DNA from: Pagrus major
Taxonomy: Eukaryota; Chordata; Actinopteri; Spariformes; Sparidae
NCBI RefSeq assembly: GCF_040436345.1
Contig: NC_133221.1
Location: forward strand, 33,669,089-33,733,088
Length of the DNA: 64,000 nucleotides
Direction of reading: 5' to 3'
Shown one piece after another: positions 24,561-36,925 of the stretch (the stretch's first letter is position 1; the number at the start of each line of letters is the position of its first letter). The notes beneath the pieces are model-generated. The model was not told the DNA's origin. It ran no database searches and saw nothing but the letters and a program-made list of their open reading frames with translations. A program made the position numbers and the translations under genes.

Positions 24561-26589
24561 AAAGTGGTCCCTTTTCACACAGAGACTCCGCATTATCAGC
24601 GCAGCGAAGGTTCACCATTTCTCTGCCTTTTTTTGTTCACACTGTACCAAGCAGCTCTGGCGTAAAGCCACTCCAATGTGTCAATTCAAACAGCATGCCG
24701 CTGCTGTGAATCCAAAAGAGGCGTGATGGTACAGATCATGACGTTGAGATCTGTGTTTTTTTTCAACGTGTTTCCCCCGGTGTCCACCTGTTAATTAAAA
24801 CAGGTACCCGCTGACTGTTTATAATCATATGGATGCTGTTATAATGTGTTGTGAATGAGATCCTGACCCACCATACATCCTGGAAATTCAGTTCAATTGT
24901 GGGAGCAGCCTGGCTCTGCTGCCGGGACAGACACTGTTTTTTAAGCAGAAATGTGACGAAGAGTCGGTAGGACAGACAGGAGGACATTATTTGATAAGTG
25001 AAGGATCAGTTTAGTTATCAGACTGCACAAAGCTGGAAAGCTCGATAAGTCTATCCCCGTTTTTCCACATCTAGCATGAGCATGTTCACATGAAAGGGGA
25101 GCAACTTGTTGATGAAGGTTCTCAGTCATCCAGGTCATGGTAATTCTAAGTGCTAAATCATAGGCAACTGGACTTGTTTCAGTTTCTTTAAGACGTTTCA
25201 CCTCTCATCCTGCTGCTTCAGTTCTGAACTGACACCTGCCGACACCTACCAGTGTTTCTCAGCCGGCTCACTCCTGTTCCTGCTCCTTAGTCAGCAGCAC
25301 AGCCGACTCCTGTTCCTGCTCCTCTGTTGGAAGAGGGGCTTCTGCTTTCACGGCCAGCCACCTGCTTTAGCCTCCTCCTTAATCTGGTAATGCGAGGGTT
25401 TACAGATCCAGTTTGAAGCCTCCTGAACTGCTCACAGACACATCAGGGCCACCCTGATAATATCAAACTTATTTGATATTTATGATTTAAAATATGGATG
25501 ATTACATCGGTACTTTCTGAACTGGAGAACAAAAAACGATGAAAGGCAGAAAATCTCACCTGCAGTTCTTTCTCTGATGAATTGAATACCTGTGTTGACC
25601 ACTCCCCACTCATCCAGACTCGTTTAACCTTCTGCTTTTGTTTTGTTTTTTTCTCCCTGCAAAATGTTATACAGTTGTTGCACCACGCTCATCTCTATTT
25701 GGTTTACATCTGCTTCTCCATGAGATCATGTGAGAAGGATCACGAGAGGCATTGCTAACTTTATCTGTGGAGTGTGTTGTGCCATTTTTTTGTGACACAA
25801 CCCAATTTGAAAATTGAAGCCAGAGCGCTGAAGCCACGCCCTGCACAGAGCGGTGTTCACTGTTTATTGAAAATATATCAATACTGAACTTGTGACATCC
25901 AAATTGCACCAAATTCTACATTACACTGTATATGGCCCTCAGCAACACAACTGCCAAGTGTGAAGTAGATTGGATCATCAAGGCAACAAAAGCAGAGTCC
26001 GTCCGTAACGAAGAGAAGGTGCTACAGGCATATCTCTCCTTTGAGGCCCCAGCTGTATCCTGTGGGTACCACACTGCAACAGTTATCATGGATCTTCAGA
26101 AGAAGCGAATGTTTAGTACGCCCAGGATAAGGTTTTAAAAATTTCAGTTGCATTTACTATTTAATAGAAATATGTCTGTCATAATTGAATTACACAGAAG
26201 TGGCAGTGGTTGAGGTTCAGGTAACTTTAATTTTACACATAAGTAGATTTGGTTCGAAGAAAAGACATCTCATCCATCTTGACACAGATTTTGCAATAAC
26301 ACTGACAACAGACAAACATAAACAAACATGATAAAAGTACTCATGGCTCAACTAATCAGAACTTAAAGAGAGAATTACCAATAGAACACTAAAATAAATA
26401 TAAAATAAAACAGCCACTAGGATAAATAAGGTAAAATTGTGTTTTTAAAAAAATAAATAAATAGAGGTTGCTTCTATAGAATCTGTGCAAATATTGCTAT
26501 GACTTATTCATCTGAGTTATAGCTGCTGGAACAAGCTACTGCTTTGTTCTACACTTGGAACTATAAACGTCCATCCAAAGGGAAGAAGC
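24561..26589. other. Intergenic, dispersed-repeat fragments only
   Basis: The part at 25100-25210 resembles a frequent fish interspersed sequence (ggttctcagtcatccaggtc, then gtttcagtttctttaagacg). No coding exon was recognised; the short frame near 25932-26138 has no family resemblance or splice context. Confidence 0.35.
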
Positions 26590-27090
26590 TAAAATTCACT
26601 GCAAAGGGAGTGAGTTATTGTTGAAAATTTACCTGGCTATCTGCTGGTAGTGTTAAGGGGATGCACAGATAAGCTGTGACTCAGCTCAGTAGCAATCAGC
26701 CTACTAGACCAGTTAACAATTTGATTCAGAGAGTTTCTGTCCTTTAAAAATAGGTTTCCAAACCATGACAGCAAAGAAAAAATGTATAATAGGCATAATA
26801 GAATAAGGTTTTGTTTATGTGGAATTAGGACAATGTGCTTCAAAGTTCAGTTTTTTGTCAATAATCATCCCAAGATATTTATGAGATTTTTTATTTTCTA
26901 CTGTCTGACTCCTAACGGATGTTACAGCATGTGTTTGGGCATGTCTTTTAAAATCAATGATCATATCTTTAGTTTCACATATGTTGAATTGAAGATTGGA
27001 CTGGTCATACAAGACAAAGCGTTGTGGCTGGTCTCATTGCGCTGGAGCCAACTAACAATAACATAGTCATCTGTGTCCCAGTTTTAAACC
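26590..27090 (-). mobile_element. Decayed LINE reverse transcriptase, C-terminal part
   Basis: On the minus strand, a damaged catalytic box (TDDYVIV near 27070, from an expected F-ADD) is followed by QSNLQFNICETKDMIIDFKR and KYLGMIIDKKLNFEAHC near 26850-27000, then LNQIVNWSSRLIA near 26700. This order is the palm and thumb of a CR1/Jockey-group LINE RT. Frame breaks show it is dead. Confidence 0.7.
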
Positions 27091-27268
27091 TGTTCTGACA
27101 CATATTTGGGTAGAGGATAAACATTAGGGGCTTTTCAAACTTTTTCACATCATGGACCCCTAAACTGACACAAAGTACACCAGAGACCTGTATTTCATAA
27201 CATACCTCAGGGTCTCCCACCTGATAGGATGCTTTTAGATGTTTTATCAAAGTGTATTAAACACATGA

Positions 27269-27439
27269 CCAAAATAGTAATACATTCTGTCATTACTTGT
27301 GGATGGAATTATACTCTCCTTTTTTGTCCAGGAACCCCCCAGGGGTCTTTGAGGGGGTTATACCCCTTATAAACCCCTTAAGGACCCCTGGGGGGTTAAT
27401 TCCATCCACAATTAATGACAGAATGTATTACTATTTTGG
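27269..27439. repeat. Large imperfect palindrome (about 170 bp)
   Basis: The left arm starts ccaaaatagtaatacattct, continues gtcatta-ttgtggatggaatt and reaches aaccccccaggggtcttt. The right arm is its reverse complement, ending agaatgtattactattttgg. The centre is near 27358 (gttataccccttataaac). Weaker complementarity (aagtgt/acactt) extends to about 27250 and 27453. It could be a foldback MITE or arise from local inversion-duplication. Confidence 0.88.
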
Positions 27440-27649
27440 TCTGGACCACACTTTTACAATTATTATTCTATGGAATGCAGTGCAATGGAGCATTTAAAAC
27501 ATACAGACTAGACTGTGCACTGTAAATAATAACAATAATAAATAAAGTTATTTTAAAATACAAATTTCCATTTTATCTAGTTGAATACAGATTTGTGTTT
27601 GTACTTCTTGCAAGTGTCTACCAGATGTTGCTGTTGGTATCATACTATC

Positions 27650-29517
27650 CATACAACTCACCCATATTATATCTTAATATCAAATCCTACCTATCTGAAA
27701 GAACACAATGTGTTTCTTACAATAATACTACATCGATATTTACTCATGTGAAGTATGGAGTTCCCCAGGGTTCTGTTCTTGGCCCTCTGCTTTTCTCTTT
27801 ATATATTTCACCTCTTGGCCAAATTATTCGGAGTTATGGAATACATTTCCACTGCTATGCGGACGACACTCAGCTGTATGTGCCCATAAAAGCTGATGAT
27901 AAAAATCACGAAATTAGAGACCTGCTTGTATGCAGTGAAGAAATGGATGTCAGAAAACTTCCTGCTCCTGAATTCGGATAAAAGTGAGATACTAGTCATT
28001 GCCCCCGCTCGACAGAGACACCACTTTGATCAGGTGACGGTAACTCTTGACAACTGTGTTATTTCTCTAAGTTCAACTGTCAAGAACCTTTGTGTTACTT
28101 GTGATTCTACCCTCTCTTTCCATCAGCACATCAAAGAAATTATCAAGATCGCTTTTTACCACCTGCGCAACATAGTTAAAATGAGGTCCTTCTTGTCCAC
28201 GGCTGACGCAGAGATCCTGAGACATGCCTTTGTTTCGTCTAGGCTGGATTATTGCAATGCCTTATTTTTGGGTCTTCCGCGTGAGAGCACTAAAAGTCTA
28301 CAGATGGTTCAGAATGCTGCAGCTAGAGTCGTAACACGTACAAGAAAATTTGATCATATTACACAAATCCTAGCCTCACTGCATTGGCTCCCAATACATA
28401 TAAGATCAGACTTTAAGGTGCTGCTGATGACATACAAAACTGTACACGGCCCTGCCCCGTCATACATGTCAGATCTCATTATACCATATATTCCAACTTG
28501 TGCATTATGCTCTCAAAATTCAGGGCCCTCTTCCTCTGGAATAACCTCCCAGTTGACATCAGACAATCTGGCTCTATTAACGCCTTTAAATCTAAACTCA
28601 AAACTCACTTCTTTGATTTAGCCTTTAATTAGTCCTTGACTTTGATTGCTAGTTTCTACAGTGGGTCAATCTCAGTCTCAATGAGTTACCTGTAGTATTA
28701 GAATTCACACTGTCCTGCCAACGAGAAACAATCTGCTTATTCTGATTAACATCACATTTCTCTCACTTTCGTTTTTGTTTTCTGTCCCCACAAGCTGCAA
28801 GCTGTGTCGCTCTCTCACTCTCTATAGCTTCCTCCTCCTCCTCTTTCTCCTTTTCTCCTTTTCCTCCTCTCTTTTCATTCAGGCTCCCATCTGATGGACC
28901 ACGGGCCTCTGAGACCATCTCTCTCTCCTGGCTCCTGCTGCCTCACATATTGATGGATCTGGATCGTCATACCCTGTGCTTCACTGCATCATTGCTCTCC
29001 TCTGTTTTACTATCTCCTTATATCTGTATTTCTGTAAAATTTGATGCCTTTTCACTCTGATGTTTTCTCTTTTACTGCTAATTATCTTGTGTGGCCTGCC
29101 TTCTTCCAGGTCACCATGTTGGAGAGGAGGTCGTGTGGCTCGGGCACCACCCGTCCTGATCAGTTGTCCCCTGGATCCACACACTTTACATATATTATAT
29201 AAATTGTATTAGATATTCTGTCAATGCAACTTGTAAACTGTAATGTTGTTGTTCTTTTTTGTACATGCAACATCTATTGCATGTCTGTCTGTCCTGGGAG
29301 AGGGATCCCTCCTCTGTGGCTCTTCCTGAGGTTTCTTCCATTGTCTTTTTCCCCCCTGTTAAAAAGGTTTTTTTTCCATCATCATGGCAAGTTTTTCATC
29401 ACTCGAATCAAGGGTTTAAGGACAGAGGATGTCGTTCACTGTACAGATTGCAAAGCCCATTGAGGCGAAGTGATTGTGATTTTGGGCTATATAAATAAAA
29501 TTGATTTGATTTGATTT
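27650..29517 (+). mobile_element. 5'-truncated L2-like LINE
   Basis: RT starts at [16 protein letters not shown] near 27685, then [20 protein letters not shown], and a catalytic YADDTQLYV near 27856. After a frameshift near 27960 comes [15 protein letters not shown] and a C-terminal part with SRLDYCNALFLGLP, QNAAARVVTRTRKFDHIT and LHWLPIHIRSDFKVLLMTYK up to about 28500. A long 3' UTR ends ggctatataaataaaattga with TTGAT-type terminal repeats. This tail and the RT text fit fish L2/CR1-group LINEs. One frameshift and the 5' truncation inactivate it. Confidence 0.82.
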
Positions 29518-32025
29518 ATGTATGTATGTAAGAGGCAGAATGAATATGGCTAATGGCCCCTTATAAATTAATAACTGATTAATGATATTCATTACTGATA
29601 TATCTATATACATCTATAAACAGGGATAAAATAACAGGAAATAGGTAGGAAAACAAAACACTAAAGTAGCAAAGAAATTGTGCTTCTGTATGCATGCTGC
29701 ATGATGCATGTTGATGTACCACAAATTATTTTAACTGCTGGATTAAGTAAAAACTGGAGTTGCGAGGTCTTCACAGAATAGCTATATGTACTTTTACATA
29801 GTACTTTTACCCACCTCTTTATGACAGGAGTATTTTCATTTATACTTGTTGAAAGTCATAGTACTTCAGTAGTTGTGTATTTGATATCAGTCTCTCCACA
29901 CAAAAACTGTAGGTCAAATTTATTTCATATATTACATATCACAACACTATATCACCCAACACACGACTCTGCTTCTTTTGGGTTTTAAGCAGCAATATCA
30001 TAATAAGTAAAATAGTGAAACCCCAGAGGGCATTATGACGACTATCTACCATGAAATGAAAAAGTCTGTGCCCCATCAATGAGTGGTTTTTGATCATAAG
30101 GCATATCAGCCCATTTGGACAGAGGTTTAGCCGATAAAATGTTACAACCAGCTGTTGTGTCAGGTCAGATTACATTAGATGTGTGATTCTCCCTTGCAGG
30201 CTGCTTGATTTCAGCAATGTTTTAAGTTTACTTTTTTGTTTCACAGCTGACAACACCTGCACACATATTTTCCACTCATGCACATCTTACACAACTGACA
30301 CTATAGATTTACACATCCCATTCTGTGAACATTAATTTGATTACAATTTGATTACAATTTGATTTACTAAAGCATTCCATCAAAGTAAACATGATGTTGT
30401 CTCCCATTTTTGTTGTCAACTTGTGAGGTCAGGACAGCTGGTTTACAGGTCCCTCTTGCTGCCTTATTGTTTCTACACCAGCTGGTGAAAATGTGGCATT
30501 CATGGAGCATCAGCTTTGAAAGAAAGGCGACTAATTTGTTTACAGAGCTATAGTCTGGCAGTGAAATTTGACCTAGTCAAAGGAAGCAGCAGGGGTGCTT
30601 CCCAGCTGATCGTTACTGCTGTGGTCAAAGTGTAGCACCATCTAAGACCCACAGCCGTTGTCCCTCATTTAAATTGACCTAGTCTAACTCATCTTGATGT
30701 AGACTGTTGGTAGAAGTCTGTCAGACGAGGAGCGCTGTCTGGCATTCCCCTCTTCCTTCAGTTTTCTGCTTGTACTGATCAAAATTCCTGTTGCTACGTG
30801 AAACAACAACCTCTCCGGTAGCAACATGCTGAAAATGGCAAGATACCTTAACCCTAACCTGGTCGCTAGCAGCACTAACCTAAACAAGTTAGCAGCTCTT
30901 ACTTTTTCTTTTGGGGCATTTAGCTATTTTAATCCTAGGGCTCACCCCATCCTGGCTTTAGTGCCACCCAGGAGAATGCAAACAAGCAGAGCGTTTTTTC
31001 CCCCGTAGTTGAAAGACACTTGCATTCTGTTGCAGTTGCACCTTTCTCCAGTTTCTGGATGTGCAAGACTAAATCTGACCTAGTCGGAGGAAATGCATAG
31101 GTTTGCTTTAGCTGTGGATAACCCCTAAAACACACATTCTGTTTCAGTAAGAAAAACAGAGATGCATCACATTACTGCTATAGCTGTGTTTCACTGACTT
31201 CAACAAAGTACTTGGTTTGAGCTGTGATCCAGTTTTTTCTTGCATTTTGTATCATTTTAATTTGGACGAGAGAGGCATGCTGGGAAGAGTGCTAATATGA
31301 CTTAATATGATGTTCTGAGTGAGCAATCACTTGTACATTATGTTAATTCATCATTTATTTGTTAAAAGACTGGACTGATGTATATGATTATAAGTTAATT
31401 GGATCAGAGTTGACATGAAATCAACAAATATGTACTGTAGCTTTATAGAGTAAATGAGATAGTCGGGTATAATGTAAACATGAAGTCAGAGAGAATAGGA
31501 CAGAGAACAAAGAACAGTATGTAGTGTAGAGAAAAAGAGAAAGGACATCAAAACAATTACTTTCATGGTATGGCCTGTGATCATTTGTCAGAATTTGCCC
31601 TCCCCATTCTCAGAAATATCTACAAAAAAGTCACCAGACACATTATGACTTGAGTTTCTGACAAATTTAATTTATCACATTCCAGAACCAATCCCAAGTA
31701 TTTACAAAATGCATATATTGTATATAAGGCATCAACATCATAGTGGTAACCACCTCACCATTTCTCCTCCAGAATTCCATCACTGTTTCATAGAGAAATG
31801 ATTTGATCAATTGTTATGTTCAGGTGCTCCATGAAATTATTTCAGTGCCTCCGTTTGTACTGGTAGGTAGTTTTCTGAACCAACATCAAAGAATGTGTCA
31901 TTAGTGATATTTGGCAGGTTGGACTCCACATGTTGTGGAATCATGACATTCTCATTAGTTCTCTGAAGTAAGCTGTCCTGGGATTGTCCACAGACTGAGA
32001 TGGTAAAAGTCCACATCAGTTCACT
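29518..32025. other. Intergenic, probable DNase gene 3' UTR at right end
   Basis: About 2.5 kb without recognised coding exons. It holds dispersed-repeat copy 2 at 30097-30155. The part next to 32026 is expected to be the 3' UTR of the minus-strand DNase gene; an AATAAA on the minus strand (TTTATT on plus) lies near 31352, but the true end is not determined. Confidence 0.35.
30097..30155. repeat. Dispersed repeat, copy 2
   Basis: Matches 5971-6030 (taaggcatatcagcccattt, ggacagaggtttagcc) with a handful of substitutions, same orientation. Confidence 0.65.
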
Positions 32026-32187
32026 TTAAAGCCAACATGTTAACATTTGGAAGAGAAGATGGCTGAATACAAACAAAGAAAAGAACTTTGATTGAGATGT
32101 CTCCTTTGTGCCACCACTGAAGAGGTTTTTGTTTGTGTCGCCCTTCAGCAGGACCTCCACCGGGTAATGGTCACTAACCTCAAGCGC
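32026..32187 (-). CDS. DNase I-like exon 8: catalytic His and hydrophobic tail
   Basis: Acceptor gttttctgttcag. Reads ALEVSDHYPVEVLLKGDTNK and then a linker with FSGGTKETSQS, followed by a hydrophobic end and TAA at 32028-32026. The His of SDHYPV is the second catalytic histidine. The hydrophobic tail after a small-residue linker is what a GPI-attachment signal looks like. Confidence 0.9.
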   Translation of the reverse strand, partial: ALEVSDHYPVEVLLKGDTNKNLFSGGTKETSQSKFFSLFVFSHLLFQMLTCWL

Positions 32188-32314
32188 CTGAACAGAAAAC
32201 ACAGACAAAACAGCTTCCGAACATCAGCACACTTCAATAGAACACAGTTTTAGGCTTTACATGGGTTGTCTGCTTTTTTTACTGTTTCACATTTCACAAC
32301 ATGCAGCCTGTTAC

Positions 32315-32411
32315 CTGCTCCTCTGTGAGTCGGTATTCCATTTGGAAGTTAAATGGTTTGGCTGAAGAAGGCACAACTGCTCTGGCAAACCTTTCCCCAT
32401 GTACAACGATC
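32315..32411 (-). CDS. DNase I-like exon 7
   Basis: Acceptor tgttttacaacag, donor GAGCAG|GTAACA. Reads IVVHGERFARAVVPSSAKPF then NFQMEYRLTEEQ, completing the conserved YDRIVV segment and PFNFQ. 97 bases, phase 2 in, phase 0 out. Confidence 0.9.
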
Positions 32412-33262
32412 CTGTTGTAAAACACATAACGGACAGACCAAAATGCATACTTGAGACACACTGATGTTTTCTCATTTGAAATATGACGGCATGTTAAAGA
32501 AACTTGGTCCCTACAGCATTTAAAACGGCATAATTTCAGTTGAGTTGCCATGATCAGTAGCTTCGCTACTAGGCAACAGTAAACTGCACCAATCTCTCAC
32601 AGAGGCCATCTTTGGTTATTAGAGGAAACCACACCCATCTACAAATGCGGCCATCATTTTGATCTCAACTACACAACTGTTTCATGACTGCATCTTGCAT
32701 GGTTATGATACTATTGCAGTGACAGAATCTGTCCACATACATATGAGCAGCTGCCAAAGTACTCAACACTTTAGACACAGCAGACAGTCTGGTACAGCCA
32801 TGCTGCCACAAACTGCCACTTTTTACATGGAAACAAACAACTTCATGTTTTGATCTAATGCTGAATTTACAAGAAGGCACCAATGATTTAGAATTTGTCG
32901 TATCTGTTTTTGCAAAGTTTCTTACCCTCCTCCTCACCAAACAACTCTCACAGTCACGTGATTTATAAGGGAGTCTGGGGATATTGCGGTTACTAGTTTG
33001 ATGCTAAGTTGAAACATGTTGTGTTACCCAATCATCTGCTATTATGCTTCTTGGGGGTGTTCACACCTGTACTTAGAGCTGTCTACCTGTTATCTGATTA
33101 CTCAGGATGGATGGTAACATCAAGTGTGAACAGCCTAATAGCCTCACAGACTCACATTACACTCACAAAACATTACAAGCCTTGGCTTGAGTGGCGTGGG
33201 GTCCAACCAGATCTATGGATCTGGTGCCTCTTTGTGGTGGGACTCATGGAGTGTGAATTCAC

Positions 33263-33423
33263 CTGTCATACGTGCAGGACGTGGAGGATCGCACAGTAGT
33301 GTCAATTTTATCTGGAATGAGCCAGAAGAGGCTCCTCTCTGTAATCAGGCGAACGTTCTTCCTGTTCTTCTTAGCAAGGTAGCCGCAGTCAGCATTGAAG
33401 TCCCCGAGAAGCATCACATCCTG
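33263..33423 (-). CDS. DNase I-like exon 6: GDFNADC and disulfide
   Basis: Acceptor gtgtataagag, donor GACAG|GTGAAT. Reads QDVMLLGDFNADCGYLAKKN, later SLFWLIPDKIDTTVRSSTSC then TYDR. The Asp and Asn of GDFN, the DTT aspartate and both disulfide cysteines are present. 161 bases, phase 0 in, phase 2 out. Confidence 0.9.
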
Positions 33424-33531
33424 CTCTTATACACACATACACAGCAAAATTGATGGTAGAACTACAAAATCTTATCAACTGGGTCATTATGAATGTGTCC
33501 TGCAGTTTTAGTTAGCACCAACAAACCTTAC

Positions 33532-33644
33532 CTCAGTTTTCCACATGCTCTTCACATGTTGCAACACGTCATACAATGCATCAAGTTCCTTAGTCGTGTT
33601 GGTCGGAGTGGTGTGCTGAGGTATGAGGACAAACTCCTTTATAG
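33532..33644 (-). CDS. DNase I-like exon 5: catalytic His
   Basis: Acceptor tatatcttcag, donor ACTGAG|GTAAGG. Reads AIKEFVLIPQHTTPTNTTKE then LDALYDVLQHVKSMW. The His of IPQH is the first catalytic histidine, and NTT is a possible N-glycosylation site. 113 bases, phase 1 in, phase 0 out. Confidence 0.9.
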
Positions 33645-33762
33645 CTGAAGATATAGATGGGGTTTGGAGGGAGGGAGGATGCAAGGAAACGTGTTTATAT
33701 GCCTAAACATCACCATGCTATTCCTCATCTTAGATGGGAATCCTGAGTGTCAAAGGACTGAC

Positions 33763-33875
33763 CTGTCTTGGGGGCTTTGAAGCGGACAACAAAAGGCTCT
33801 CTGGAGAAAGCATCAAAATCTCCTGGTCGATTATCTGGGTACTGATACTGGCCAGTGACTGTCACTGTACCTGTC
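33763..33875 (-). CDS. DNase I-like exon 4: REP motif
   Basis: Acceptor ctgtgtacag, donor GACAG|GTCAGT. Reads TGTVTVTGQYQYPDN, then DAFSREPFVVRFKAP; the Glu of SREPF is the conserved active-site glutamate. 113 bases, phase 2 in, phase 1 out. Confidence 0.9.
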
Positions 33876-33980
33876 CTGTACACAGTCAGTAAAACACATT
33901 ACAGCCTGTATTTAAGATGTCTTAACTTTGGTGCATCCAGCAGCAAAGTGGTACGAGTGTGGACACGCAGTTTAGCTCAC

Positions 33981-34070
33981 CTGTAAACAAATACATACTG
34001 CTCCTGGTATGATTCAGACCTGCCCAGTCTCTCACTGGCCACAGCATCATACACATGCTCAGTGTCATAC
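33981..34070 (-). CDS. DNase I-like exon 3
   Basis: Acceptor cgatattcag, donor TACAG|GTGAGC. Reads YDTEHVYDAVASERLGRSES then YQEQYVFVY, the family's substrate-contacting region with the RS-YQE-Y pattern. 90 bases, phase 2 in and out. Confidence 0.9.
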
Positions 34071-34663
34071 CTGAATATCGAAGAGAGACAGACAGAAAGT
34101 GGACACAACTGTTAATTCCGTTATTCTGATGTTCAGAAGATCACCATTTCTGACTTGTGTTATGATTCAGATTTAGTGCCAAATCAAATATTTTTTTTCC
34201 TGTCGCCTCAGTTTGGATTTGAGTGGGTTTGTTTGCTCTAAACATACTCTGTGCCGTCTAGCTGTGGTGCATCACTTTGTTGCTTCTGATAATCGCCACA
34301 GTATCAGATATGAGACACACTGATTTGAACTGTTTGGAGGAAGAATGTAAGAGTCCATTCTTGATTAAAGGCTGTTTTCACTGTCGTTTGTCTCTGGCTG
34401 TTGCCTCTCATCTCATCTCTCATCTGTGTGTGTATATCTGTCTGACTTGAATCACAATGCTCAACGCAATACAATGATACATGATTAAAAATGCATGCAA
34501 TTGGTCTGTGAGTTTCCTGGTTTGCTAGTGCTGTAAAGGTTAGAAAAGAGACATGCTCTTTCAAAATGTAATAATTCTCAAAAATGTATCAGTTATATGT
34601 CCAATTCTGGATAGGACGGCATCTGGGTCTGGTCCACCTATTAGTGATCTTGGGGAGAGTCAC

Positions 34664-34752
34664 CTGTTAAGGCGGTCAAGCAGTCGTGGTAAAGCTTTTT
34701 GTTGACTGTCTCTCACTTCCTGAAGCAAACTCACATCACAGCGAGCGATGAT
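34664..34752 (-). CDS. DNase I-like exon 2: catalytic Glu
   Basis: Acceptor tgtgttccag, donor AACAG|GTGACT. Reads IIARCDVSLLQEVRDSQQKA and on to LLDRLN, holding the metal-binding Glu of the QEVRD motif. 89 bases, phase 0 in, phase 2 out, joining exon 3 through an Arg codon. Confidence 0.9.
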
Positions 34753-34859
34753 CTGGAACACATATCACAGCAATTAAAAAGTAATTTGCAAAGTAACACA
34801 AAAGTAAATGTCTCAGCAACATCTCAGCCTTGCTGCCAAGTGGCTACTCATGGTATTGC

Positions 34860-35660
34860 AACTATAAAAATCCCCTGAGGTCCAAAACGCATAGACTGGC
34901 AAAGCCCTCTTTCTGGTGAACCACCATGGATCCTAATTTCTGCAAGAATATGGATGGCAGTGAAAGGAGAGAGATAAATATTGTAATGATCCCACGTGAA
35001 TTACACCTTTGTCACTGGCTGATCATACCCGCATATTTTTTTTCTTGTCTAAAACTAACAGAGTTCTGGTCTTATTTCTTTAACACGTTAACCAAAGCCC
35101 TTTATATTATACTAGATACCAGCCCCTTGATAGCTATCTTTGGGGCACCCCTTACACCAGTCTGCCTCATTCATTAAGTATTAAACATTAACTTGCTTTT
35201 GCTTCACTCATTGGCTGTAGATGTATTCTGTTACACTGGAAAAGCCCAAATCCACCTTCCACCACAACTTGGTTAACTGATTTAACATTCTGTCTGTCAT
35301 TAGAAAAGATGAAACATTCCCTGAGAGGTTCAACTGCCAGTTTCTATAAAACATGGCAGCCTATCCTATCCTTAATATTCTTACCTCTCTAGACCCATCT
35401 GATTCTTAATGCATCTATTTTTTTAAGTAAGCATCTTGAACATCCTTCCTATTGTGTTTTCCTCCCTGTTCTATTTATTTTTGTCTTTTATATATGTTAG
35501 GTTTTTCTGGTATGTTGTTTTCTTATCTCCTTCTGAGAGTTTGGGGAGTAAGGTGCTTGTTCTGTTTTTCTGTTTTAATACACCAAAAAGAGGGCTGGGG
35601 AGGAAAAAAGAGCTGGAACACATATTTTTACTTCGGATATATTTGATATTTGTACAACAC
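34860..35660 (+). mobile_element. 5'-truncated L1 fragment in DNase intron 1
   Basis: Plus-strand text FFSCLKLTEFWSYFFNTLTK then SPLIAIFGAPLT near 35030-35160 matches in pattern the C-terminal region of the L1 ORF2 at 19336-19480 (FWSCPKINKFWSDIF, then YIATLG). A later piece ending FYKTWQPIL near 35340-35370 matches MWQPFL there. The 3' UTR-like region follows. No target duplication was found; the ends are approximate. Confidence 0.65.
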
Positions 35661-36195
35661 TGGTTTCATTGAGATAAAAAAGTAATTTGTCTCACACCAT
35701 TAACTATTGTCCAATTTTTTTCAAAATAAGGTCCCTTCTTATTATACATCTATGGTGAGCGCAAACACCCACATATAAAGTCTCCGTGCTCTAGGACATA
35801 TTTTGAGTGAGGGTCTATAATTTGGTATTTTTGCTGTTTTCTCAGTTATCAGTCACAAATGAAGTGATGTGTTTCTTACCCCTACCCTAACCTGGCCATA
35901 TCCTTAATGTGAATAAACCATTTCAACTTTAGACCTAAATAAGAATCCATTGTCTGAGCTAGCGAATCTTCTCCAGAGATGTACAGTATGATTCAGAGTT
36001 TCAGCGCTGATGTACTGTGTATGTCAGGAGTTATCCTGGAAGCTATTATGGGCTACTAACTTCTATTCAAGCCAACAAGTAAATGCTGTGCATCCTACAT
36101 AACATTGTGAGGTCTGTTTTAACATAGAGATGGACACATTTTTTTTCTGTTTTGGTAGTAATTATTTTGTTCATAGACTGTCCAGTCTGTGTGTA

Positions 36196-36345
36196 TGACG
36201 TAGAGCTAGTTGTAATTGGAGGGTTGGGTGTTCAATCCCCGGATCCCCTGGCTTCATGTCAAAGTATCCTTGGGCAAGATCCTGAACCCCAACTTGCCCC
36301 CTACCAAACAAGTTAAGAAGCGGTAAACGGGCTGCACAGTGAATG
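36196..36345 (+). mobile_element. tRNA-derived SINE fragment
   Basis: Contains gtagagc, a B-box-like ggtgttcaatccccgg, then tgtcaaagtatccttgggca and agatcctgaaccccaacttg. This is the head and centre of the same SINE family whose tail survives at 9063-9210. Truncated at the 3' end and diverged. Confidence 0.7.
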
Positions 36346-36925
36346 GTGAAAACATGGATGACTTTTTGCTGCTGTCATTACACTATATATATTGTATTAA
36401 TACCTTTGTCGTCGTCTTCTTCTTTTGTTTTTCCCGGTTTCCTGCTACAGATTTATACCATGGATGACTACCGGGTCAATGCCCGGCGCGGGGACTTTAA
36501 GAGTCCAGTTCAAGTCGGACAAACACAATAGCCTCTTTCCCTTTTGCTTCTTACTGTCATATTCTTTTTGATACAGGTCCAGGTAAAAAGTATTTTGTGT
36601 TAATAGGGCAGCACAATATTGGAAAAAACTAACATTGCAATATTTTTCTTTTCTGCAATATATATTGCAATATAAAGAAATACAGGAATAATAAAATTAT
36701 AAAATAGCCTAATCAAACCATCCAAAACTATAAAGCAAATAGCAGCAGTAATGAAATTCATCTCCAAAAAACATCATTGCAAGAACATAAAGACCAGAAC
36801 TCAGTTCACTGTAAGTGTGTGTGTGCATGTGACATCTCCATTTTGTTTTCCCCACCACCCCAAAACAGTTTGGTTCCAATCCAGTTCACACCCACAAAAG
36901 CCAAATCCATCCATCTTTGTCTTAC

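Noticed and set aside
25932-26138. 68-codon plus-strand frame starting MALSNTTAKCEVDW
   Set aside because: The surrounding text resembles a dispersed fish repeat, and there is no splice or domain support.
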